This document shows, in pieces, positions 46,479-55,082 of a DNA stretch of 64,000 nucleotides. The DNA is from Lachnospiraceae bacterium oral taxon 500 (GTDB taxonomy: Bacteria; Bacillota; Clostridia; Lachnospirales; Vallitaleaceae), in assembly GCA_002999035.1 (NCBI GenBank), contig CP027241.1:3052195-3116194 (forward strand), written 5' to 3'. Under the pieces are notes generated by a model. The model had not been told where the DNA came from, made no database searches, and was given only the letters and a program-made list of their open reading frames with translations. Each line of letters opens with the position of its first letter. The first letter of the stretch is position 1. The translations under genes were made by a program, and so were the position numbers.

Positions 46479-46822
46479 CCCTTCCTCCTTTTTATCCGTT
46501 TTTGCAAGTTCTGACTCTTTCTCCGGTTCTGCCGTTTCTCCGCCAGCTGCTCCACCTAGCAGCTCTGTTTAATAATTCAGATTATATTTTTCCCCAATTT
46601 CATTATAACAAACTTTTGGGGGGCTTTAAATAACAGATTTCAATTTATTTTTTATCCTTTTTTGCATATTTCGGCCCAAAATATGCCGGATACTCCATCG
46701 GAGAAGTGTCTCTCCCAAGGCGTATCCGGCATTCATCCTTTATTTAATCAATCGCAAGCATCTATGTATTGCAGAAATATTGCGTATCCTTCGCATTTCC
46801 CAACTTAGCCAAGCAGACCTGC
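46479..46822. other. rha control region with repeat R5
   Basis: 344 bases between the AraC-type regulator and rhaB. They hold a TATAAT (minus, 46602-46607) with only a poor -35 (TTTAAA 17 bases upstream), as expected for an activator-dependent promoter, and repeat R5 further upstream. I did not find a clear activator binding repeat. Confidence 0.55.
46683..46800 (-). repeat. Dispersed hairpin repeat, copy R5
   Basis: First stem perfect 11 bp, ATGCCGGATAC (46683-46693) with GTATCCGGCAT (46722-46732), around a GGAGA...TCTCC loop like those of R1 and R3b. The second part is diverged and the ends are not clear. Confidence 0.6.
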
Positions 46823-47791
46823 CTACTTTATCCGATTCTGGCGATAGGCTCTTGGCGTTTGCTGATATTTTTCCTTAAACAGCTTGTAAAAAAAAGTGAT
46901 ATTTTCATAGCCGACCTGCTGCATAATTTCGGCGATTGTTAAATCGGTATGGCGCAAAAGCTCCGCCGCCTGATTCAGCCGGCTTTGCTGCACTAACTGC
47001 AAAAAGGTATGCCCCGTATATTTTTTAACAATTCGGCTGATCCGGTAATCCGGCTGGTTCAACTGTCGGCTGACCGCCGCCAAACTTCCGTCCTTATAAT
47101 GGGCAGCAATGTATTTGAGCACTTCGACGCTTAATTTTTTTTCATAATTATCAGCCGAATAAACCTCAATGTTCTCGGAATGCCGAATCAGCTTAATCAG
47201 CAGGAGTCCGACCAAAAACTGAAGGGATATGCCACTGGCGATATCCGGTTGATAAAGCTCGGTAATGATTTTATCCATATCCGTTTTCACCGCGCCCTGA
47301 CCGGAAACTTTGTAGTACAGATATTCTCCCCTGGCTCCGCCGGTATACATGGCATTCATGATAAAGCGAAAGATGGCGTTGTCTTCCATTTCCGCCAAAG
47401 AGAAAAGATAGCGGAAAAACTCCGGCCGGATAATAAAATTGATAACGATATCCTCTTCACCCGCCGCCTTGATTTCATGGGAAATGGCCTGATCCAGTAC
47501 CATCAGTTCGCCTTCCTTCATGGTAATTTCCCGGCCGGCAATCACCTGTGTCATGCTGCCGTGGTAAACATAAAGGAGCTCAACATAATTATGAGTATGC
47601 AGCGGAAAATCAATAAAGCGGGTGTGCTTGCGGACACTGATCAGCTGCCCGGGCAGCAAAAACTTATCCAGGTCAATCACAAAAGCCGCATCATCGGTAT
47701 AAAGCCGCCGGTCAATGACTGTCCGCCCCTGCAGGATTTCGGTTTCTTCTTCGGTGTGAGCATATATTTTTTTTAAGATTTCTTTTTTCAT
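46823..47791 (-). CDS. AraC-family transcriptional regulator, rha-linked
   Basis: 322 residues. An N-terminal cupin domain (about 50-140: FIDFPLHTHNYVELLYVYHG, EGELMVLDQAISHEI) binds the inducer; the C-terminal 100 residues hold two helix-turn-helix motifs (LAAVSRQLNQPDYRISRIVKKYTG, IAEIMQQVGYENITFFYKLFKEK, then P-R-A-Y-R). Most likely an activator of the rha genes downstream; rhamnose as inducer is inferred. AGTAGGAG before the ATG. Confidence 0.88.
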   Translation of the reverse strand: MKKEILKKIYAHTEEETEILQGRTVIDRRLYTDDAAFVIDLDKFLLPGQLISVRKHTRFIDFPLHTHNYVELLYVYHGSMTQVIAGREITMKEGELMVLDQAISHEIKAAGEEDIVINFIIRPEFFRYLFSLAEMEDNAIFRFIMNAMYTGGARGEYLYYKVSGQGAVKTDMDKIITELYQPDIASGISLQFLVGLLLIKLIRHSENIEVYSADNYEKKLSVEVLKYIAAHYKDGSLAAVSRQLNQPDYRISRIVKKYTGHTFLQLVQQSRLNQAAELLRHTDLTIAEIMQQVGYENITFFYKLFKEKYQQTPRAYRQNRIK

Positions 47792-47875
47792 AAAAAACTC
47801 CTACTCTGATAGAAAGAGTATAACATCTTTGAGCAGTGAGGGCAATTGGGATTTGCACAAGGAAATTTGACAATC

Positions 47876-47917
47876 AAAAAGCGCCGCCGAAAACCGATTC
47901 CCGGTCTCCGGCGGCGC
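47876..47917 (-). terminator. Rho-independent terminator after rplA
   Basis: GCGCCGCCG (47881-47889) pairs perfectly with CGGCGGCGC (47909-47917), followed by five T in the minus direction. 35 bases past the rplA stop; closes the rpmG-secE-nusG-rplK-rplA operon. Confidence 0.92.
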
Positions 47918-47950
47918 TTTTGCGCACGTTTTATTTCCTATTTAATACAA

Positions 47951-48658
47951 TCATTTCTTGCTTTGCGCATCAAACTTGTCCGGGTTTACCCTGACGCCGG
48001 GGCCCATCGTCGAAGCGACGGTGACGGACCGCAGGTATTTTCCTTTGGCTGCCGCCGGTTTTGCCTTAATAATGGCCTGCACTAAAGCGCGGAAGTTGTC
48101 TTCCAGTTTTTCCGGGCCAAACGAAGCTTTGCCCATCGGAACATGAATAATATTGGTTTTATCCAAGCGATATTCAATCTTACCAGCTTTGATTTCTTCA
48201 ATTGCTCTAACAACATCATTGGTAACCGTACCGGCCTTCGGATTCGGCATGAGACCCTTCGGGCCAAGCACCCGGCCAAGACGGCCAACTACCGCCATCA
48301 TATCGGGAGTAGCCACGACGATATCAAAATCCAACCAGCCCTCTTTTTCAATCTTCGGCACTAATTCCTCTGCGCCGACATGATCGGCTCCGGCCTCCTC
48401 TGCCTTTTTGGCATTATCGCCCTTGGCAAAGACCAGAACACGAACCGTTTTACCGGTTCCGTGCGGCAGAACAACCGCACCGCGCACCTGCTGATCGGCG
48501 TGACGACCGTCAACACCCAGTTTAATATGGGCTTCGACTGTTTCATCGAACTTTGCGCTGGCTGTTTCGGTTACTAACTTTACAGCTTCAAATGGATCAT
48601 ACAGATTGGCTCTATCAACTTTTTTCAACGCCTCTGCATATCTTTTTCCTTGTTTCAT
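47951..48658 (-). CDS. rplA: 50S ribosomal protein L1
   Basis: 235 residues. [42 protein letters not shown], signature [21 protein letters not shown] split over [12 protein letters not shown] and [10 protein letters not shown], and [24 protein letters not shown] before the ATG. Last gene of the operon: rplJ-rplL do not follow. Confidence 0.98.
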   Translation of the reverse strand: MKQGKRYAEALKKVDRANLYDPFEAVKLVTETASAKFDETVEAHIKLGVDGRHADQQVRGAVVLPHGTGKTVRVLVFAKGDNAKKAEEAGADHVGAEELVPKIEKEGWLDFDIVVATPDMMAVVGRLGRVLGPKGLMPNPKAGTVTNDVVRAIEEIKAGKIEYRLDKTNIIHVPMGKASFGPEKLEDNFRALVQAIIKAKPAAAKGKYLRSVTVASTMGPGVRVNPDKFDAQSKK

Positions 48659-48726
48659 TTAATTCCTCCTTGTGGTCAATGGGATTTCTCCCGGTCGGAG
48701 CAAGCTCCTCCCACATGTGTAAGCGA

Positions 48727-49152
48727 TTAGTCTTCTACAACAATTCCCATACTGCGAGCGGTTCCGGCAATCATGCTGGCTGCCGATTCAACCGTTGCCG
48801 CATTCAGGTCAGGCATCTTGAGTTCGGCAATCTTTTGCACTTCCGCTCTCTTGATCTTAGCGACCTTGTCTTTCTGCGGAACTGCCGAACCGGATTCGAT
48901 CTTACATGCTTTCTTCAATAATACTGCAGCCGGCGGGGTTTTGGTGATAAAGCTGAAGCTTCTGTCGCCATAGACCGTGATGACAACCGGAATAATCATT
49001 CCGGCCTGGTCTGCCGTTTTCGCATTAAATTCTTTTGTGAATTGCATAATGTTTACACCATGTTGACCAAGTGCCGGGCCAACTGGCGGTGCCGGGGTTG
49101 CTTTACCGGCTGGGATCTGCAATTTAATCATACCCGTAACTTTTTTTGCCAT
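48727..49152 (-). CDS. rplK: 50S ribosomal protein L11
   Basis: 141 residues, the standard length. [35 protein letters not shown], and the C-terminal RNA-binding domain with [12 protein letters not shown]. Substrate of PrmA, which is encoded at 31961-32869. I start at MAKKVTG with GGAGG; the longer frame has no site. Confidence 0.98.
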   Translation of the reverse strand: MAKKVTGMIKLQIPAGKATPAPPVGPALGQHGVNIMQFTKEFNAKTADQAGMIIPVVITVYGDRSFSFITKTPPAAVLLKKACKIESGSAVPQKDKVAKIKRAEVQKIAELKMPDLNAATVESAASMIAGTARSMGIVVED

Positions 49153-49260
49153 TTTCTGTTTCCTCCATTTAAATCTCTGCACTCTTCCTGTTTCTGCGTA
49201 ACAGCTCCCGCTGTTTCTCAGTTTTTCTTCCCGAATTAATTCTGCGCAGAAAAAGGATTG

Positions 49261-49779
49261 TTAGATAATATTGATTTTTTCGTATTCCAATTCAACCGGT
49301 GTTTCTCTACCAAAAATGGATAAATTGACAATAACCGTATGCTTATGCTCGTTAATCTCGCTAACTACGCCGACATAACCCTCAAACGGCCCGGCTGCCA
49401 CGGAAATCGTGTCACCGGCTTTGACATTCCATTCCACCACGGTCAAATCAATGCCCATCGCGTGAATTTCTTTTTCCGTCAGCGGAACCGGCTTGCTGCC
49501 CGGCCCGACAAAGCCCGTTACTCCACGGGTATTGCGGATAATATACCAGGTTTCATCGTTCATGAACATTTTAACAAGGACATATCCCGGAAAAAGTTTT
49601 TTTTCAACATCTTTCTTAATTCCGTTCTTTGACTCCAAAACATGATGCATCGGCACGATTACTTCCTGAATTTGATCATTCAGCTTACGATTTTCGATCA
49701 TCTTTTCAATATTGGCCTTGACCTTGTTTTCATATCCCGAATACGTATGAATAACATACCACTTTGCCTCTTCAACCAT
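49261..49779 (-). CDS. nusG: Transcription termination/antitermination factor NusG
   Basis: 172 residues. NGN domain with KWYVIHTYSGYENKVKANIE, FPGYVLVKMFMND and NTRGVTGFVGPGSKPVPL; KOW domain with GDTISVAAGPFEGYVGVVSEI. Start taken at MVEEAKW (ATG), because the earlier GTG overlaps the AGGTGG site. Confidence 0.97.
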   Translation of the reverse strand: MVEEAKWYVIHTYSGYENKVKANIEKMIENRKLNDQIQEVIVPMHHVLESKNGIKKDVEKKLFPGYVLVKMFMNDETWYIIRNTRGVTGFVGPGSKPVPLTEKEIHAMGIDLTVVEWNVKAGDTISVAAGPFEGYVGVVSEINEHKHTVIVNLSIFGRETPVELEYEKINII

Positions 49780-49788
49780 TGATACCAC

Positions 49789-49983
49789 CTATTTTCCTAA
49801 AAGTAAATTTAAAATCAGATATTGGAATCCTGCGTCCAGCCCCGCCAAAATAGCGCCCAAAATGGCCGTCACGCCCAAAACCGTCAATACGCTTTTAACC
49901 GTGGTTTGCCGGCTTGGCCAAACTATCTTGCCGAACTCGCCTTTCATCTCTTTGAAAAAACCGATTTTTGGTGTTTCTGACAT
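49789..49983 (-). CDS. secE: Preprotein translocase subunit SecE
   Basis: 64 residues with the short Gram-positive form: amphipathic GFFKEMKGEFGKIVWPSRQ and one membrane helix SVLTVLGVTAILGAILAGLDAGFQYLI. GGAGGACAAGAG before the ATG. Nine bases before nusG. Confidence 0.96.
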   Translation of the reverse strand: MSETPKIGFFKEMKGEFGKIVWPSRQTTVKSVLTVLGVTAILGAILAGLDAGFQYLILNLLLGK

Positions 49984-50012
49984 CTCTTGTCCTCCTGCCC
50001 ATCCCATACCAA

Positions 50013-50162
50013 TTATTTTGTTTCTTTGTGCATGGTGTGCTTCCGGCAAAATCTGCAATACTTCTTCGTTTCCATCCGCTCAGGATGTTCTTTTTTGTCC
50101 TTGGTCATGTTGTAATTGCGATTTTTGCATTCCGTACATTCCAATGTTATCTTTGTCCGCAC
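50013..50162 (-). CDS. rpmG: 50S ribosomal protein L33 (zinc form), GTG start
   Basis: 49 residues, exactly the family length. [19 protein letters not shown] then [11 protein letters not shown]: two CxxC pairs of the zinc-binding form. Start is GTG (50160-50162), eight bases after GGAGG; the frame is open much further upstream through the promoter, which rules out a longer protein. Confidence 0.96.
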   Translation of the reverse strand: MRTKITLECTECKNRNYNMTKDKKEHPERMETKKYCRFCRKHTMHKETK

Positions 50163-50271
50163 AACTTTTACCTCCGTTAAAATTTCCGTGTTGACCGCCC
50201 AAACGGCATTTTCACCTATTGAACCGTCAGGTTTTTGACCATAAAAAAAAGGCCCTAAAACGTGCTCAATT

Positions 50272-50300
50272 ATATTAGCATGAATAGAGCTTTTTGTCAA
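50272..50300 (-). promoter_or_regulatory. Sigma-A promoter of rpmG-secE-nusG-rplK-rplA
   Basis: TTGACA (50295-50300) and TAATAT (50272-50277) with a 17-base spacer, about 110 bases before rpmG. Confidence 0.88.
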
Positions 50301-50308
50301 TTATGTTT

Positions 50309-50503
50309 TTACGAATTTTCGCGATTTTTCCGGATGTAAATCCTCAGCGCAATCACCAGCAAAACCAAGGCATAAATCAAACCGCACTTCAATATAATAT
50401 CCAGTACCGGCAGCACATAACCAAACATAAAATCAATATTCGACTCCCGCCTGACATAAGTTTCCACCACGCCGCTCAAAAGAAATAAACTATCGCCCAG
50501 CAT
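50309..50503 (-). CDS. Small membrane protein, unknown
   Basis: 64 residues, with a short hydrophobic N-terminus (LGDSLFLLSGVVETYV) and one strong membrane helix (VLDIILKCGLIYALVLLVIALRIYI) followed by basic RKNREN. GGGTGATTT precedes the ATG, a moderate site. It ends nine bases before the rpmG promoter. I do not recognise it; it could be a chance open frame, but composition and length suggest a real small protein. Confidence 0.45.
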   Translation of the reverse strand: MLGDSLFLLSGVVETYVRRESNIDFMFGYVLPVLDIILKCGLIYALVLLVIALRIYIRKNRENS

Positions 50504-50621
50504 AAATCACCCATTCTTTCGTCGAATCCTGTTTGCCTGAACTTCTTTATCGTCTGCTTCCTTCGTCCTGAAAATCATCCCTGCCCAGTCCTCAGTTTTC
50601 CCTTTTTATTATAACTCTTTT

Positions 50622-51634
50622 TTGAAAATTATCAATATTTTTCTTCTTTTCTTGAGTTTCCGCAGATTTATCCACAGGTCATCATTTTTAAGGTTCCTTC
50701 ATCAACAAATTTCAAAAAATCTCTCTAAGCCCGAAAGAAAGTTTATCGCTGACATTACTTATGGCATGTTAGCTTCTGGAAGTTGTCTGCTCACCGACGT
50801 TTGCGACCAGCTTCATGAGCCATCTAAAAAGATAAATGTGGTTGACCGTTTATCCCGACATCTGGAAAAAGGAACTCCGATCCCTTCTCTTTCTGCCTAT
50901 CTACAGCAGATTAAAAAATGGGTACCGGCTCATCCTGTCATTCCCATCGATGACACTGATGTGGTTAAGCCTGACGGCTACAAATTCGAGGCTCTCAATT
51001 GTCCGCGATGGCTCGGAAAGCACTTCCGCAAAAAATGTGTATAAAAAAGGCTATCATGTTACAGAAGCCTGCGTTCTCACTTCTTCGAATCATCCGGTCA
51101 GCCTTTTTTCTCAAATACATTCTTCTCACGAAAAAGATTATAAATCTGCCAATACCATTACTTTTCAAGCCATAGAACGGGGAGCTGCCCTCTTTGGAAA
51201 CGCAACCTTTGCCATGGACAGAGGCTACGATGATAATAAGATGTTTTTAAAACTGGATGACCTTAACCAGCACTACGTAATCCGTTTGAAATCCAATCGC
51301 AAACTTTTCTACCATCGCAAATGGACAACCGCTACGCAACTTTGTAACCGCAGAAAAGGCAAAGTCAAAACAAGTGTGTTTTACAAAGGCAAAAACCAAC
51401 AAGCTTACCTTTCTCATGTCAAAGTACAGATTACGGCATCCAAAAACGATATCTATCTAGTGCTTATTTATGGCATTACCGAACATCCGATGATGCTTGC
51501 CACTAATCTTCTTCTATTACCGATTAGCAAAAGGCATCTTGGGCATACTTTCTTATGCCAAAGAGGGCGTCAGGCTCTGGTTCCGGACAAAGCGTCCGGC
51601 ATACCGTCAACTCTGCCTTCCGCTGGTCGCTTAA
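50622..51634 (+). pseudogene. Decayed IS4-like transposase
   Basis: A transposase split over three frames. Frame A (50622-about 51000): KPERKFIADITYGMLASGSCLLTDV and the first catalytic Asp in VIPIDDTDVVKPDGYKFEALN. A one-base shift near 51000 moves to frame B (to about 51505): VRDGSESTSAKNVYKKGYHVTEA, second Asp in FAMDRGYDDNKMF, and MMLATNL. The last part is in frame C (51518-51634): FYYRLAKGILGILSYAKEG then LWFRTKRPAYRQLCL. The stretch expected between B and C, with the catalytic Glu, is missing, so a deletion has joined them. No terminal repeats are seen. Inactive remnant. Confidence 0.85.
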
Positions 51635-52177
51635 ATAGATAATGGAATCTTCTCCCAAAGTCCGGTTCCGGCGGGGCTTATTTAAGTGCCTCTATTTTCA
51701 GCACTGCCATTCTTAAACTCTCAAAAAAACGGCAGATTGGCACTTCGGAACAGTATATTCTTTTTGAAATTACATTTTGCGGAAACTCAAGAAAACATTA
51801 AACTGCTCTCATTCTATCTTCCCTTAGATCCCACGGCTTTACCGCTCTGTATAAGCCCGTTTTACCACGGCGCGTCTTTTTTGCAAGTTCCCGGCCGACC
51901 GCGCACCCAACTGCCGGCCTTCCGGCGGCCGGCGCAGGGCATTTCCCCATATTTTTGGACAGAAAAAAAGACGGTTTAATAAATAAACCGCCCATATAAT
52001 CATGTTATCTGTTACTATTTTGTATTTGTTGATAATGCCGCCGTCCGATCAGCAGGGCTTTTTTCCTCGAATCCGTCAGGTTTTTTCCTTATAAGGCCTA
52101 ATGCCATCTGCGCTTAACCGATCAGACTTTTTAGCAATCTGTCAGCTCTAACCGGCACATGCGCTAACTCTCTTAAG
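51635..52177. other. Gene-free stretch after the transposase remnant
   Basis: About 540 bases. Open frames on both strands are short, lack ribosome binding sites and resemble no family I know. No convincing terminator for the ABC gene either. Probably decayed insertion debris. Confidence 0.5.
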
Positions 52178-53629
52178 TCAGGTGCGGATAATATTTTTCT
52201 CAAAAAATCCCCTGATTTCATCTTCATTGCCGCCGACACTGATTTTTCTATGACCGCTTTCGGTCATCAGATATGCTGTATTGCAAACCTTAAACAGCAG
52301 CTCCAAATCATGAGTGATCAGTATAACCGGCGCTTCTTTCGTCTTTTCCTCGATCACCGCTGAAACCATGGCCATCCTTTTATAATCCAGTCCGGCCGTC
52401 GGTTCGTCCAGAACAACCAGCTTTGAGTCCTTTAAAATCGTAACGATCAGCGCCAGTCTTTGCTTTTCGCCCCCGGACAGATCATGGGGATTTCTCATCC
52501 TTTTATCCCACAATTCCAGCTTCATCAAATATTCCTTTACCTTGTCCAGATACGCTTCATCGGACTCCTTTTTCGGCGGAATCAGTTCTCTTTCGACCGT
52601 TTCATAAAAAAACATACTTCTGCAGTTTTGCAAACTGGCGGCGGTATTTTTCAGTCGTTCCCGCTGATATCTGCCAAAAGATACTTCACCTGACTTTATC
52701 GGCAAAAGTCCAATCAGCTCCTTGGCCATGGTGGTTTTTCCGATTCCGTTTACGCCGATGACCGCCATGCATTCTCCCCGGCTCAGGGAGAAATTAACCG
52801 CGGCTTTAAGCCGGTATTCTTTATTCTTAATCAGCACATCGTCTGCCTTAATCCGCACATCCCCGCCGATTCCCGGCGCTTCGCTTTTCAGATTCGCATA
52901 GTCAAAGCAGCGGAGCTTATTTTCTGTTCTGACCTTTTCATTTAATTCGTCAGGCCTCAATATTTTTTCCAGGCGCCCGGCCTTAAGAATGAGCAAGCGA
53001 TCCATGATCTCCTTCAGATAAGACAGTCTGTGCTCGGCGATCACAATTGTTTTTCCCTGCTCTTTCAGTTTTTTCAGGGCGGTTTTCATTTCTTGAATTG
53101 AGGAAAAATCCAGATTGGCGGTCGGCTCATCTAAAATAATGATATCGCTGTCATAAACCAGGGTGGAGGCGATGGCTACCTTTTGTTTCTGACCGCCGGA
53201 AAGCGTTCTGATCTTTCTGCCTTTAAGGGCTGAAAGTCCAAGCTCAGCCATGGCATACTCTACCCGCTTGATCAGGCAGGATCGCTCCATCCCCGTGTTT
53301 TCCCCCACTAGGGCAATTTCATTTTCCACTTCATTGGCAAAAAACTGGTCATCCGGATTTTGAAATACATTGCCTACATATTTGGCCAGCTCTCCGGTTT
53401 GGTAGTCGCTGACTGATTTTCCCAATATTTTTATATCGCCTGTCAAAGTACCTTCATAAATTTGCGGGATCAGACCGTTGATCAGCCGGATTAAGGTTGT
53501 CTTACCCGAGCCGGACAGTCCGGTTATAACGATCGTCTCCCCTTTATCAACCGTAAAATTAACATCCTGAAGAATGGCCTGATCGGTGTAAGAAAATTGG
53601 TTGATATTTATTTCCAAAGCTTTTCCCAT
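52178..53629 (-). CDS. ECF transporter ATPase with two fused ABC domains
   Basis: 483 residues. First ABC domain (1-235): Walker A GLSGSGKTT, Q-loop FQNPDDQFF, signature LSGGQKQKVAIA, Walker B DIIILDEPTANLD. Second (275-480): Walker A GVNGIGKTT, signature LSGGEKQRLALI, Walker B KLVVLDEPTAGLD, H-loop ITHDLE. This is the fused EcfA-A' form. I start at MGKALEI with AGGGAT, overlapping the EcfT gene; the longer frame is inside it. It powers uptake by the S component encoded upstream. Confidence 0.93.
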   Translation of the reverse strand: MGKALEININQFSYTDQAILQDVNFTVDKGETIVITGLSGSGKTTLIRLINGLIPQIYEGTLTGDIKILGKSVSDYQTGELAKYVGNVFQNPDDQFFANEVENEIALVGENTGMERSCLIKRVEYAMAELGLSALKGRKIRTLSGGQKQKVAIASTLVYDSDIIILDEPTANLDFSSIQEMKTALKKLKEQGKTIVIAEHRLSYLKEIMDRLLILKAGRLEKILRPDELNEKVRTENKLRCFDYANLKSEAPGIGGDVRIKADDVLIKNKEYRLKAAVNFSLSRGECMAVIGVNGIGKTTMAKELIGLLPIKSGEVSFGRYQRERLKNTAASLQNCRSMFFYETVERELIPPKKESDEAYLDKVKEYLMKLELWDKRMRNPHDLSGGEKQRLALIVTILKDSKLVVLDEPTAGLDYKRMAMVSAVIEEKTKEAPVILITHDLELLFKVCNTAYLMTESGHRKISVGGNEDEIRGFFEKNIIRT

Positions 53630-54300
53630 ATTGTTATCCCTATAAATCCCACGCCGGCCGCGATAGCCGCATAATCTCTCCATGTTAATGTCAGATCCAC
53701 ATAGGACGACTTTTCGCAGTCAAACTCGATCCCCTTGGTTATCAGGGCGCAGCTTAAAATATTGCCTGTTTCAAACGCCTTATAGATCATCGGTACTAAA
53801 TACATTTCAAAACTGCTTACCGGCTTGAGGATATTAAAAGAAATATTTCTGACCTTTAAGCCTTCTTTGATTTCCTTTAAATAATTTCTGTATTCCGGTA
53901 TGAAGCGAATGAAAATGGAAGCCCCGACACAAATATTATTTGGCAATTTAAGCTTTCGGAGCGAAGCAATAATTTCCGACGTATTAAAATCCATGGCTAT
54001 TCCCGCCAATATCCAAAGCGGAAACAGCTTAATTACTATCAGCGCCATCGTATAAAAGGAACCTACCCATCCATTTATGGCAAAAAACCTTGACAGAACT
54101 TGGATAAAGGCATAAGAAAAAATATATACCGGTACAAAGATATACGCTTTCTTTTTGTTGCTGAAAAAAAGCAGGCAAAAACTAAAAAATATCATGCACC
54201 AATATACAAGCATTTCACTAAAAAGTAAAATGCTTGTATAAATTATCATCAGTATTCCAATTGTAATCGGCTTCAATATGAGCCGGTCGGCGGCGCTCAT
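53608..54300 (-). CDS. ECF transporter transmembrane component EcfT
   Basis: 230 residues with about five membrane helices and the coupling-helix region of EcfT: ASIFIRFIPEYRNYLKEIKEGLKVR and a second Ala-Arg-like block ALITKGIEFDC. Overlaps the S-component stop by one base and the ATPase start by 22 bases, so the three are translated together. Confidence 0.88.
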   Translation of the reverse strand: MSAADRLILKPITIGILMIIYTSILLFSEMLVYWCMIFFSFCLLFFSNKKKAYIFVPVYIFSYAFIQVLSRFFAINGWVGSFYTMALIVIKLFPLWILAGIAMDFNTSEIIASLRKLKLPNNICVGASIFIRFIPEYRNYLKEIKEGLKVRNISFNILKPVSSFEMYLVPMIYKAFETGNILSCALITKGIEFDCEKSSYVDLTLTWRDYAAIAAGVGFIGITIWEKLWK

Positions 54301-54905
54301 TAGGATAAAACGCTCCTTTTTTTATCGGTTTTATCAAAAAATTTTTTATAAACATATTTCCCGAACAGGGTTCCGAGAACAGCCGCCGCAATTTCTATCG
54401 CCAGTATAATCACCATATTTCTCCCGTTAAAGAAGGTATTTTCTACCATCTGCGCGGCTTCTTTGGTGAATAAATTAGGAAAAGTTTTTACCAGACCGTC
54501 TACGCCCAGGAACAAAATAAAGAAAAATCCATGCAGCGAGTAAATTACCTGCGATACGACATACGCTATACTTATTTTCATGGAATTGCCATAATTTTCC
54601 GCTTTCCCCACGCACAACTCGCCGGCAAGACCTGCCGCCGCCATAACCGCAAGCATCGGAATAAATCCCATAACAGAGTAAATGATTCCCGACAATAGGT
54701 AGTAAATAAAAATTGCCCCTCTTTTCGGTATTTTATGGCACATCACAAAATAGACCGGCGCGCATAATAAGCTGCCGATCGAAACATGAACAAAGACTCC
54801 ATACGTGCCGAACAGCTGCGTGGCCATTCCAGATACCATACTGATAACAAAAGCCACTACTCCAAGTAAGCTGACAATAATTACATCCTTTAGCTTTAAG
54901 CTCAT
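54300..54905 (-). CDS. MptD/Trep_Strep-family ECF S component
   Basis: 201 residues, about six membrane helices, positive tail KKFFDKTDKKRS. KLKDVIIVSLLGVVAFVISMVSGM at the N-terminus and LLSGIIYSVMGFIPMLAVMAAAGLAGEL match the MptD family putative S components (also called Trep_Strep), whose substrate is not established. First gene of the operon S-EcfT-EcfA, divergent from the esterase. AGGAGG before the ATG. Confidence 0.85.
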   Translation of the reverse strand: MSLKLKDVIIVSLLGVVAFVISMVSGMATQLFGTYGVFVHVSIGSLLCAPVYFVMCHKIPKRGAIFIYYLLSGIIYSVMGFIPMLAVMAAAGLAGELCVGKAENYGNSMKISIAYVVSQVIYSLHGFFFILFLGVDGLVKTFPNLFTKEAAQMVENTFFNGRNMVIILAIEIAAAVLGTLFGKYVYKKFFDKTDKKRSVLS

Positions 54906-54941
54906 TTCTTTTTCCTCCTAACATATCATTTGCATAAAAAT

Positions 54942-54970
54942 ATGTTAGTCCTAACTAACTATATTGTCAA
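54942..54970 (-). promoter_or_regulatory. Promoter with overlapping palindrome, ECF operon
   Basis: TTGACA (54965-54970), 17 bases, TAACAT (54942-54947). A perfect palindrome GTTAGT-CCTA-ACTAAC (54944-54959) overlaps the -10 and spacer and is a probable operator. TTAGCCTAA at 55028-55036 on the esterase side is a related half-like site. Confidence 0.75.
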
Positions 54971-54982
54971 GCAAAAATTTTC

Positions 54983-55011
54983 TTGACTTTATTAATTTTT
55001 TTGTTTAAAGT
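54983..55011 (+). promoter_or_regulatory. Predicted promoter of the esterase gene
   Basis: TTGACT (54983-54988), 17 bases, TAAAGT (55006-55011), reading to the esterase start at 55083. Confidence 0.5.
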
Positions 55012-55082
55012 TAAGCTTGTAAAATCGTTAGCCTAAAAAAACGCCCTCAAAGATGGCAGAAGCCCTGCCAAAAGGAAATATT

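Noticed and set aside
48670-48720. GGTCGGAGCAAGCTCCTCC hairpin between rplK and rplA, similar to the loop of the dispersed repeats
   Set aside because: The conserved ends, linker and outer stem are absent; similarity is limited to the short inner hairpin.
50163-50300. 46-codon N-terminal extension of L33
   Set aside because: It would read through the -10 box and transcribed leader; the GTG start gives the exact 49-residue family length.
51686-51979. 97-codon plus-strand frame and a 65-codon minus-strand frame in the same stretch
   Set aside because: No ribosome binding site, no hydrophobic or domain pattern, overlapping each other on opposite strands.
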